Assembly: GCA_027886185.1 (NCBI GenBank)
Contig: WOAB01000583.1
Coordinates: 5,084,001 to 5,148,000 of the forward strand
From: Rheum nobile
Taxonomy: Eukaryota > Streptophyta > Magnoliopsida > Caryophyllales > Polygonaceae
Reading direction: 5' to 3'
Length of the DNA: 64,000 nucleotides
The position numbers were made by a program, and so were the translations under genes. How positions within the stretch are numbered: position 1 is the first letter of the stretch; each line of letters begins with the position of its first letter. A model generated the notes under the pieces. The model was not told the DNA's origin and made no database searches. It was given only the letters and a program-made list of their open reading frames with translations. This document shows, piece by piece, positions 34,600-45,300 of this stretch.

Positions 34600-35760
34600 T
34601 TTAGAGGTTGATAAACACTACAAGAGAAGTTTAAGCCGATAATCTTGCAGGTTCATGAGTTTTTCCTTGCAGGTTCATGCATTTGAACTTGTAGGTTTTT
34701 GAGTTTTAACTTGTAGGTTAATGAGTTATGGCGTATAGGTTCATGAATTTTATTTACAAGTTTATGAGATTTTTCTAAGGTTCATGAGTTTTAACTAGCA
34801 GGTTCATGAGTTTTATCTTACAGGTTCATTAATTTTGTTTTACAGGTTCATGGGTTTTTTCTGAGGTTCTTGAGTTTTTTTATCTTGCAGGTTCATGAGT
34901 TTTTATACTCTTGGACTTGAATGTAAAGCTTTGATTTTGGGTTTGTGCAGTTCGTCTTTCATGTGCTGAATTTGAATGACAAAAGGGTGAAATTGTGTAT
35001 TGGCTGTCATAGCCTATTAGCTCAAATGGTAGAACAATGTGTTTATTCACATGGATGTGGGTTCAAATCCCTCATAGGATACATTTTAGAGGTTGATAAA
35101 CCCTACAAGAGAAGTTTAAGCCGATAATCTTGCAGGTTTATGAGTTTTTCCTTGCAGGTTCATGCATTTGAACTTGTAGGTTCATGAGTTTTAACTTGTA
35201 GGTTAATGAGTTATGGCGTATAGGTTCATGAATTTTATTTACAAGTTTATGAGATTTTTCTAAGGTTCATGAGTTTTAACTAGTAGAGTTTTGTATTACA
35301 GGCTCATTATTTTTGTTTTACAGGTTCATTAGTTTTGTTTTACAGGTTCATGGATTTTTTCTGAGGTTCTTGAGTTTTTTTATCTTGCAGGTTCATGAGT
35401 TTTTTTATCTTGTAATTTAATAAGTTTTATCTTATAGGTTCATGAATTTTAACTTACAGGTTCATGAGTTTTAACTAGCAGGTTCATGTGTTTTATCTTA
35501 TAAGTTCATTAGTTTTGTTTTACAGGTTCATGAATTTTTTATGAGGTTCTTGAGTTTTTTATCTTACAGGTTCTTGAATTTTTTATCTTGTTGTTTAATA
35601 AGTTTTATTTATAGGTTCATGAGTTTTAACTAGCAGGTTCATGAGTTTTGTCTTATAGGTTCATTAGTTTTCTCTTTCAGGTTCATGATTTTGCCTTATA
35701 GGTTCTTTTGTAGGTTCATGACTTTTCTCTTTCAGGTTCATGATTTTTTTTTCCAAGCCA
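34600..35760 (+). repeat. GGTTCATGAGTTTT minisatellite
   Basis: Imperfect units of about 20-26 bp built on AGGTTCATGAGTTTT(A/T)... repeat many times, interrupted by the second tRNA-like copy. Confidence 0.85.
35011..35081 (+). tRNA. tRNA-like sequence, copy 2 (degenerate)
   Basis: Copy of 34526-34596 with changes that break the D stem (GAAC for GAGT) and the acceptor pairing (ATAGGAT). It keeps both A- and B-box-like words. Confidence 0.4.
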
Positions 35761-36023
35761 ATTTCCACATAACAATAACAAACTAGACAACACCACAACG
35801 GGGTGATTATGTCTTTAGACATTGACAAATAGAAGGTTTTTACAAATTATTCGGCTATACACACAAGAAAAATTTCCACATAAAAATAACAAGCTAAACC
35901 ATTCCTGCTTCGCTCCCTCATATTCCACTCAGCCGCTCTGCCCCTAGATGATTCTACTGAATTTTGAAACTGCTTCCTCCCTCCTAGTCCATAACCCTTA
36001 TTGTCATCATGGCGTGTCCACCT

Positions 36024-36605
36024 ATCGACAGCGAAGCTTTTGAATTTCTTTAGGTTGATCATTATTCGCAAGTCGGGCATCAGTTCTATTCAAGTGCAAA
36101 ACCTTGTACCTTTGTATCAGAGGAAGTATCTGTCATGGTAAAACAAGAGCGGTGTTGCTTAGCAGGCAGTCAATGAGTCTGAACCACCAAGTGAAAGATA
36201 GCACTTACTAACCTGCTTATGATAATAAGATATATTAGACCAACTAACAGGCTCCATGGTGTAAATCCGTCCAAGCTCCACTCTTTTCTTGAGCCTAGGT
36301 GACAACTCTTTAAGGATCTGCACCTCATCTCTTAAAGATGTAATAAAATGGTCAACATCAAATATGTCTTGAAACTCACTGTCACAACAAGAGTAAAAAT
36401 CAGCACAAATTCATACATAGAGAAACACTATATAAACTGAAGCTGTCAAAAAGACTCAAAAAGAATGAGATATTCAGAAACTTCAAATCATAAAAGAAAA
36501 TATGGCAATAACATGCCTAGGGTCTGCCCAAAATGATGTCTTATCCAGCTCAGGAACTATAAGGGTGCCATTGAGATATCTTGCAATGACAACCATATCA
36601 TATAT
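36024..36605 (-). pseudogene. O-fucosyltransferase (DUF246) gene fragment, three exons
   Basis: Minus-strand exons 36605-36517 (YDMVVIARYLNGTLIVPELD), 36379-36213 (FQDIFDVDHFITSLRDEV) and 36129-36024 (ILPLIQRYKVLHLNRTDARL) join in frame and match the central part of plant GDP-fucose O-fucosyltransferase-like proteins. The first intron starts with GC rather than GT. After LRCR the frame meets TAG and homology stops. Both ends of the gene are missing. Capture by the surrounding Pack-MULE-like element explains the truncation. Confidence 0.75.
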
Positions 36606-36944
36606 CTGCATAATAGAAGAAAATAGGCTTAATCTTTCATAGTGATCAGGGGAACAAAAAAGCCAGCTCTATTCTGCATATAAATCACGTCCCTAAGAAG
36701 TTCAAAGTGAGGCCAATCAAGTTCAAAGAGAGAATAATAATCTATCTTTAAAGAATTTTGCCTGATGTTAGCCAAGGAATGCCAATCAAGCTTGAGCACC
36801 AAGCATTATTTTTTATACCTAAAATCAAGTCTATCGATTTCTTGCCTCCAAATCAGTCGTACTAATCTAAGTAAGTAAGCAAGCAAGTAAATTCCAATCT
36901 GAATTAACCACCAGTGGAGTCGGATTGCATAAAACCGAAGCGAG

Positions 36945-37020
36945 AAACACAAGAGGACAACGAATTGCAATAGAAATGAAAGACGAGACAAAAAAGCATA
37001 AATTAGGAATGAAAGAAAGT
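36945..37020 (-). repeat. 75-bp duplicate of sequence at 37500-37580
   Basis: Both copies read CTCGTCTTTCATTTCTATTG and TTTCTCGCTTCGGTTTT on the minus strand, with few differences. One copy lies before the HAD motif, the other upstream of the O-fucosyltransferase exons. Confidence 0.8.
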
Positions 37021-37281
37021 GACAGAGCTCGGATGCACCTGTACCATAACTCAATAGCTATCAGAATTTAGCTAACCAGATCTAACAATGGAGTAATTGG
37101 CATTCCTCAGATTTCTGAGATTAAAATTTCATATAAATTGTTGGATCATCAATAACCAGACAACACCAGAAACGATTTCTTTGACCAAATCTAACAATGG
37201 AGTAATTGACAAGAAGAATCGCTTGACTATTATCAGCAATCGATCAGCTAAATCCAGGTTCTAAGAGAAAGTTAGGCGTAC

Positions 37282-37642
37282 CGGGCATAATCTGGAGACG
37301 ATCGATCCCATCCTTCTCAAACTGCACAATAATCTCATACGCCTTCTTCTGCCGATCGGGATTCCATCCTTCAATCTGATGCAAAATATCAATTCCAGAA
37401 GGATTCTTCGACCTCATCTCGGCGTACAAATCCTCGCCCAAAACCGCCTTATACATCGCCTGGAAGTCGATAACGAGGACCGTTAGGGTTCCGTCCATGT
37501 CGAACAAAACCGAAGCGAGAAACACAATAGGATAACAAATTGCAATAGAAATGAAAGACGAGACATAAAAGCATAAATTAGGGTTAGGGTTTATGAGGAG
37601 CATACTAGGCTGGGCGGAGGCAGAGGAGGTTGGCGGCGCCAC
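37282..37642 (-). pseudogene. HAD-superfamily hydrolase fragment (first exon)
   Basis: From the ATG at 37642 the frame reads an N-terminal stretch, then VLFDMDGTLTVLVIDFQAMY and EMRSKNPSGIDILHQIEGW, ending at a GT donor after MPG at 37282. This is the first part of a plant HAD-like hydrolase; DMDGT is the nucleophile motif. The later exons with the Lys and second Asp motifs are absent. About 75 bp of the segment just upstream of the HAD motif is repeated at 36945-37020. The gene may be expressed as a truncated chimera but cannot be a full enzyme. Confidence 0.7.
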
Positions 37643-38118
37643 CGCCTTCGTCTAGGAGGGCCGCCGCGTCGACGTCGTCGAATTGGAGGGTGGTGTGGGC
37701 CTCGAAAGCCAGCTCTATTTTAGGGATGGGAGAACTCCTTCCATGGCGGTAGAACTTCTTCGCCAAGAGAGACGGAGCCAACCGAGAGAGACAACAGAAC
37801 AAATGAAGGCCAAAAGGACGAAAATGTCCCTCCGTGTAGGATTTTATTGTTAAATTATGAAACACTCTCAGCCGTTAGATGGTGACACGTGGACGACTAC
37901 AATAAATGCTCAATACTTATCTTAAGGCTTGTGCTCATTTGATCCTCTCTCTATAAAAAAAACTGTTATTTTCAACTTTGTACGAATTTCTATATCTCAT
38001 ATATTTCAAATTTTAAAAAATAACTTTTTTAAAATAAACACATTATAAACAATAAATACTCTTTATCAAACAAACCCCAAAACTTATATACCGCTAACAA
38101 ATAAATATCGTTTTAGCC

Positions 38119-38625
38119 AAGGTTATCAGAATCTCGATCTGGATCTACGATTCTAAAGATCCTACGATCCAGGTTAGACAAAACGATCACCGATCCTAGT
38201 TGGAATCTTATTAGAGGTAGGATCTTAATTTACAAAATAAAATGAGTAGAATCTTGTGTACGATTTCTATCCTAGATGCGATTCTAACAGTCCTACAATT
38301 GAGTCTTCACATATGATTATAATATTATACTATTCAAGTATGAAATTGATATAAGCTAGCTATACACACTTAAAAATGACACTATATTATATGACTTATG
38401 TATACGATCAAGATTTATATATGAAAATAGTTAATTATTATTCCAGTTATCTTGATAACATTACTACTTACCCAATATCAAATATTTATAATGTTTTTCA
38501 GCTTAATGTATAAAAATCATATAACATATTACGTTGTTACTACATACTTTTAGTTATAATGTAGAATTTTACGATTCACGATCCGACCCGCAAGACCCTC
38601 ACCGATCCGATCCTAATAACCTAAC
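38119..38625. mobile_element. hAT-type MITE
   Basis: About 507 bp with inverted ends (AAGGTTATCAGAATC; complement of right end GTTAGGTTATTAGGATC) and a near-perfect 8-bp flank, TTTTAGCC (38111-38118) and CTTTAGCC (38626-38633). The interior is rich in GATCCTA/GATTCTA words, as in 41320-41849. Confidence 0.55.
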
Positions 38626-38633
38626 CTTTAGCC

Positions 38634-39622
38634 TTTAATTTTATTGAAAAATATTTGTCATTTTAGATTTTTAGGTAATGATTTATTGATGAGTAATGTT
38701 ATTGAAAGTTGCACATGGTGATATAATCTATGTAAATACTTTTTATTTATTGGTTAAAATAAAAAAGTTTGTAATATTTTAACTTAATGATTTCATTTTT
38801 TTTAATAGTTATGTTAAATGTTAACATGACACTTATTTCTTGACAATAGACTTATTTCTTAACAATAGAGTATTCTATATGCATATACTATAAATCATAC
38901 CAAAATTTGAAGAAACCCCCCCTATTGGTTAGATGAAAAGTCGATATATATTGACGATAGGAATAACTTAGATTCTGAAGGATTGAACCAATGATGCTCA
39001 TAATTCTCATATTTATCAGAAATAAAAAATGGTCGATGACTTCCTTACTTATTTCACGTTTTCTTCTCTTTTAAGTTTGCATGTTTTGTTTGGCCTCCCA
39101 GAAATTGTGACGGAAAAAGTCTGGTCGATCGATATGCGGGGCCGTGCGCACCACACGAATAAAGTTCAGCATACAAGGCTACCAACATAAACTTATATAG
39201 TGTTGGGAGAGAGATTTTGGTGGGCCATAATCACTAAACCCAATACATAAGCTCAATGGAGTTTCGTCAAAAATCAATTGACAACTGTTTATATGCTAGA
39301 CTTTAATCTTTTCCATCTCCGACGTGGGATTCATATGTGACATCCAACATATAGTGGGCTTGGTTTTAGTCATAATATTGTTGTGTGATTCTTTTATTCT
39401 CTTATTTTCATACGCCCACTCAAATAGCAAGTACATGATCTAATTGTCACTTGATATTTTACCTTAAGGTCGACAAATCCAATAATATTATATGGGTGAT
39501 AAACCTAAAGAGCTAGCACAAATCTCACCCTTATGTCTAGCTCAATCTAACCAAAAAAGGAATCCAAATTAAAACCGACTCTAATACCATATTAAAGTGA
39601 ATTTGGTTTTTAATCATGCTTT
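38634..39622. other. AT-rich DNA with a possible degenerate LTR-element trace
   Basis: At 39580-39590 the minus strand reads TGGTATTAGAG, one base off the tRNA-Met primer-site word, next to sequence resembling a small LTR (about 39190-39575). No second LTR was found. Otherwise nothing recognised. Confidence 0.25.
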
Positions 39623-39625
39623 AGG

Positions 39626-39984
39626 TGCTCGTTTGGTTGGAAAGAAAATTCTCATGATTTTAAATTACTTGGGAATTGATATCAAATATATGTGTTTGAT
39701 TGACCTTTTTGTTTTTAAAAAATGTATATATTTAATTCATGGGATTTTCAATTCTTACAAAACATAGGAAGTGCAATCACCTAAGGAGGGGTGAGTAAGA
39801 TTTTCTTCCCCCATATTTCCCATGATTTAGATTTTAACCAAACATAATTTATCAATTCCTATGAATTTAAATTCCCATATTTTAATTTCAAATAAAATAA
39901 CTTTTTAAAAATTACACTTCCTACACTCAACCAAACAAGCACTAAATGTGAGATTCTACTTCCTACACTCAACCAAACAAGCAC
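39626..39984. mobile_element. Tourist-like MITE with duplicated right end
   Basis: Left end GTGCTCGTTTGGTTGG, right end CAACCAAACAAGCAC, flanked by TAG on both sides. The terminal 38 bp (TGAGATTCTACTTCC...) is present twice at the right end (39907-39943 and 39949-39984). Same family as 12396-12866, in inverse orientation. Confidence 0.65.
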
Positions 39985-41311
39985 TAGATATGAGATTCTT
40001 TTATTTTCTTATTTCCGCGTTACTTTCTTTTAATGATGTAAGAGATATGGTTATAACCAATATAATTATTACTTAATCTTTTCGTTATTAATAATACTTT
40101 AGAGTGTGACATCCTTCTACCAAAAAATTATTGATATTATCAATTTAGTCAAAAATATATATAATATTCGAGGCTTAAATTATCACAATTGCTTAATGTC
40201 TCCTCGTTTCTTACTACCACGTCTCCATTTTTCAATGTCATGACAGTATTACCCTTTTGAATTAAACAACAGATTTTACCAACCAATTTTACGCACCCAC
40301 TTAAACCCTAAACGTAAACCGGCCTCGAATTCAAACCTCGTATAGATCCATTATCTATCTTGATCAGCTGTGATTATCTGATTGACTAAAAATTGGGTTA
40401 TGTTTTCGAAGATGAATTTAGTTAACTCCGACACCAACATCCCAATTCGTAATATATAACTACTAGTAATATATAAAACGAGCTATCAAACTGCGCAAGA
40501 GTTTCCACTCCTACCGCACTCGGTAAAGGCGCTCAATTTCTGTGATTTTTTCTAGTGAGTGATTGAAGTATATAATTTGGGATTATATATAATTCAGTAA
40601 TTTTTTTAAAGCAAAATAAGTGGAGGTCTCCACCAATTAAGTGTTTGGTGAAGAGCGAGCTTTGATAAATTTGTCAAAGGAGGAAAAGTTCTCTGTAATT
40701 CTGTAAAAGAGGTTGAAGGACTGAATGAAGGGTACGGTGTGAAGAGGATGGGTATTTGGTGTAATTTTGTAAGGCTAAATTATCTAATCTGAAGAGCTCT
40801 TAAACTTGTAGTAACTAAAAACCGACTTAGATTAAAAATGTATAATATGACCGCTCTTAATTATAAAACATATGAAAAAACACCATATGAATTAACAACT
40901 CTGAAAAGAGATGGTGTGACTTAAATTTAGACAGATTTTGAACATTAGAGAAATCAAGAAGTGAAAACAACATAAATGCAGACTAAGAATTCATTGACTA
41001 GCTAGATATTTTACAATTATGGGACGTGTGTAGGAGCTGGTGAAGCAAAGCTAGAAAGATGGAAGTGACATTCTCTGGTCTTAGAATGAGATTCCCATTC
41101 TCCCTTTTCTGCATTAATTTACAGAGTACGTACTAGCTAGCAGCAGCATGCATGCCTCTTCTTTATCACTTCATCCTACATATCCTACCTCATCTTACTG
41201 ACACTGTTCCATTGCATTTTTCAATTTTAACCCCCTTTCTTTCCAAGACTTCAATATACATACATATATATATATATATATATATTACTGTTTTGCCGTT
41301 TTGGAGAGACA
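39985..41311. other. Intergenic DNA upstream of the FT-like gene, nothing recognised
   Basis: AT-rich with an AT microsatellite near 41263-41285. No coding sequence that I can support. Confidence 0.45.
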
Positions 41312-41319
41312 GATATATA

Positions 41320-41849
41320 CATTGTTGTTAAAATCCGATTCGATTCTAGCGATCCTAGGATCCAAAAGTGGATTAACGATCCCGATTTTAGGTAGAATGT
41401 TATTGAAAGAAGGATCTTAAATTTTTGATATAAAATCAGTAGGATCTTGTGTACGATTCCGATCCTGCATACAATTATCACGATTCTATAAACGATTCTT
41501 ACGACCTACAACATGTTTGTTATGTAACATAATTTTATTATGAGATAAAAATGTATACTTAAATTATAAAATATAGACATTCTTTTTCTATTATCTATTA
41601 TAAAATGATTAATTCGTAAATCACCACTAAATAATTGTAGAAAATATAATATTTTCATATCATAAGATCACTAATATATTATATTCTTTATGTTTTCACT
41701 TCAAAGATAAGACATTTATCGTTTCTTAGGTTGATTTATACTATATTTAGTTATTTTGTACAATCTTACGATTTAACGATTCGACTTTACGACCTGATTC
41801 ATAGAGTAGCTTACGATATGATCTTGAAATCCCGATTTTAACAACATTG
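41320..41849. mobile_element. hAT-type MITE upstream of the FT-like gene
   Basis: Inverted ends CATTGTTGTTAAAATC and GATTTTAACAACATTG (15 of 16 paired) with an 8-bp flanking duplication GATATATA / GATATATG. 530 bp, non-coding. Confidence 0.75.
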
Positions 41850-41857
41850 GATATATG

Positions 41858-42371
41858 GGTTGAGAACTAATTTCACTAAAATTGGACCTTTTGCCCGCCT
41901 ACATTCACTGGAGTTTATGAAATAATTAACTTGTAATTCTCATCAGAATTAATATTGTTATAGGAAACAGTGTTGCATTGATAAATTAGCATAGAGGTGT
42001 GTTTGTGGAAACTTACAAATCTCCAGGAAGCCCGGGTTAGAAGAAGGAGGAAATAATAATTATTCCCTGAACTATCACAAATCAGTTGATTTTCAGGCTC
42101 ACAGAGAAAATGAGAACATAGGAATCGGAAAAAGACACAAGACATATGGAATTAATTTGATGGAACAACAAATAATTTTATTTCTTTTCTTTTCTTTTCT
42201 TTTAGTGGAGATCGATATCAAGCAGCTAAGAATGACCCTATAAATGTCCATGGGGAAGAAAAGAATACCTCACAAGTCATAACATGTATTGAGTGAAAAC
42301 TCCACAAAACAAAGCACCTAGCTCCACCAAAAACACCCACCAAAGTCAGCACCCGAACACGCTTCATCCCG
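41858..42371 (+). promoter_or_regulatory. Proximal promoter and 5' leader of the FT-like gene
   Basis: 514 bp between the MITE and the start codon. It contains a TTTTC pentamer microsatellite (42179-42203) and an AT-rich block. I assign no specific factor site. Confidence 0.4.
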
Positions 42372-45300
42372 ATGCCGCCTAGAGAGATCAGAGACCCTTT
42401 GATTATAGGGAGGGTGGTAGGGGAAGTGTTGGACCCTTTCACTCCGAGCATACCTCTACGCGTCCTCTACAACTCTAGGGATGTCAACAATGGATGCGAG
42501 TTCGGGCCTTCTCATGTCGTCACCCAACCTAGGGTTGAGATTGGAGGCAATGATTTTCGCACTTTCTATACTCTTGTAAGTTAGTTAATTGCCAGCTATG
42601 TCCTATTTAATAATTAATCTTATCTGCCTAATTCAATTGCATATTTACTTGGTTTTAAGTTTCTTTCACTTATATTAATTCATAAGGCGAAGTCAGACTT
42701 ATTTATTGCTCGATCATGTGTAGATTATGGTGGACCCTGATGCTCCTAGCCCAAGCGATCCACACTTAAGAGAGTACTTGCACTGGTAGGCCTTCTTGTA
42801 ACGGCTCTAAATTAATATATAATACATACGTTTCAAACTGTTTATATCGATCCGGTGATATTCTTAGTACTGCATTTTGATCGAGTTTCCTTCAATATTA
42901 TAATTGCTGTTCCAATATTTGTGTTCCTGACATTCTCTTACGGCCGGGAATCTTGTGAATAATGCAATGTCCATGACCCAATGATTTAACATTTTGTTGT
43001 TGAGATATCCTTGCATTTTCGACGTAATTATTATATCTCTTTTTATTCAAAGTGTATGTTTATTTTAGTGCATGATGAGTTTTACATACACATAATGTTG
43101 ATTTATTATCCCTTCTGAACCCTTCAATATATTATTATTTTCTCTATCGTTAATTCCTTACAATTTTATGTGGATATATAGGTTGGTCACTGATATTCCA
43201 GGAACAACCGGAGCCACCTTTGGTATGTCTAATATTCAATTTGATTAGTTTGAACGGTTTTATCAAAATATTGATTAGTTAGAGTAATATTTAAAATATG
43301 TGAGCAAATTAGTGAATCGGAAAAAAGGAAACGTTTTAGAGAAAAGGTGCATGATCTGACATCTTTATTTGATATATTGTGCAGAACTAATATGATCCAT
43401 TTATAAGAAGTTTGTACAAAATATGTAAGAAAAACTTTGGTATTCAGAATAACATTTGCATCCTTATCAATTTATCTGGCCAATGTGGGCTGATCTTATA
43501 TGGGCCTCAGCGTACACAACTGCCACTTCTCCTTTACATAAAAAACTAGTATTTATGCCCGTGACACGTATGGTTGCATTTTTTATTTTAATTTATCTAA
43601 TTTTAATTTAAAATATTTTATTTCATTTTTATAATTTTTTTTTATTATTCAAGTTTTCTTATTGAAACTGGTAAATTCAAATTTACATATATATACATAT
43701 AGTTCTTAACATTAAATTTGTCTAGTGATTATAACCGTGCTATGCACAAATCACTTTTTATTAATAATTTTTTTTATGTATTATATATACTTTAGGTAGG
43801 TATATAACTTTTTTCCATCTAATGGTTTTAATTTAAATGATTGTTATTAATTTGTTAAATTTTTTTAACCATAAAAATAATTATATTGTTAAACATCTAG
43901 TCTAATGATTTTGATTTATTTCAAACTATTAAGTAGAATTTTTATTCCATCAAGATTTTTTTTAAAGATGCATACTTAAACAAAAACTTGTGATATCCAT
44001 GAGACATACACCACTAACTTGTAAATAATCATAGATGGATAAAAAGAATATTTTTATATTTTTGAGATAAAAACAACCCACTATACTAAATAATTATTAT
44101 AGTAGCTAATAGCTATAGATTAATCTATCAAGCTATATATTTACTGGATGTGATAATTTTTATTTTGAAACAAAATAAAAATATTTAAAATAAATTAAAT
44201 ATATACCAATTAGTCAATTACCAATACTAAAAGACATCATTTATCATAGGGAAAATTTTGTTTAAATTGTACCTCGGACAATAAAGGATGTAGCAAATGA
44301 TGGTTCTAATTTGTTTATTGTTGCTTTTCCTTTCTTAGTCGTAAAGCATTTTGATCAGTCAATATGGCAACTAATATTGAGAATGTGAAAATAGAGATTA
44401 TGAGGAAAAATAAGATAATTTTATTGTTGGATGGTTAATGGTTAGGGATACAATAAAGTGTCATATATACATAATAGTAAGATGTTTTGGGAATTTGAAT
44501 AGATTTTTAACAATTAATGGATTTTTATAAAATTCTATAAGAAGATTTATATTGATGAACGTTGACCTTGTCTTTCCGGCCTATTTGGTGTGGGTGTTAC
44601 AATCATTTAAATGAGTCATTTAGTTTTCTTATTAAAAGCGATGTTATTTACCAAATTTGACTATGGATTTGGATTGGGTGTTGGTGTTGTTGAGAGTGTT
44701 ATAAAGAAGGATTAAAAAATAAAAATATTTTATTGCAACTTTTTAATTATGGTGGAAAAATAGACAAAATAACAAACACATATTTACCCGTTTAAAATTT
44801 ACAGAGAACCAATTAATTGTTTGTCTACGTAAGTTTGAATCTATCACAATGTGACAATATTTAAATAGTTATGTATCTCAAGGAATGTGGACCTTTTAAT
44901 TGTAATATTATAAAATTATTAATTTAGCTATAGAAAATTCTTATATTTAAAAATGAAATTAAAAGGGAAAAAGTTCGATAAATTATCTCATGTAGATAAA
45001 AGCATATTAAGAAGGAAATTTGTTGTTATTATATAATTTTAATATTGTATAGAGTGTATCTCAAGAATTAAGAACTCATTGTGATAAACATGTTTGATGA
45101 GAGCAATAAGTAAAAAATTATTTAGTCAAAATGACATCTAAAAGACTTGAACCTATGACTTATGGGTTCTTGAGAGATAGTTTAACCACTAAGCTACACA
45201 CAATTACTTGATTCTCTTTTTCAAATGATAATTATATTGGTATTATGATAAACATGTTTAATGAGAGCAATAAATGATGACAATAACCCATTCTTATGTG

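Larger units (their letters stand above)
34427..35395 (+). repeat. 485-bp tandem duplication containing a tRNA-like sequence
   Basis: Two copies offset by exactly 485 bp (for example CTTGAATGTAAAGC at 34431 and 34916) with few differences. Each starts with the same 100-bp lead, then the tRNA-like unit, then GGTTCATGAG-type repeats. Confidence 0.9.
33416..37952. mobile_element. Pack-MULE-like element with captured gene fragments
   Basis: Bounded by the 9-bp direct repeat ATAAAAAAA (33407-33415 and 37953-37961). The termini read inward share CTTAAGATAA followed further in by a GACGGTCCAGATTG / AACGGCTGAGAGTG type block, a common layout of plant Mutator TIRs, though the match is imperfect. Inside, fragments of three unrelated host genes lie in one orientation (minus): PP2C, O-fucosyltransferase and HAD hydrolase. 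There is also a duplicated tRNA-like segment with a minisatellite. No transposase is present. The A-rich target duplication alone is weak evidence; the captured exons are the stronger argument. Confidence 0.65.

Noticed and set aside
34526..35081. Two functional tRNA genes
   Set aside because: The anticodon loop has only six bases, no anticodon is assignable and copy 2 has broken stems.
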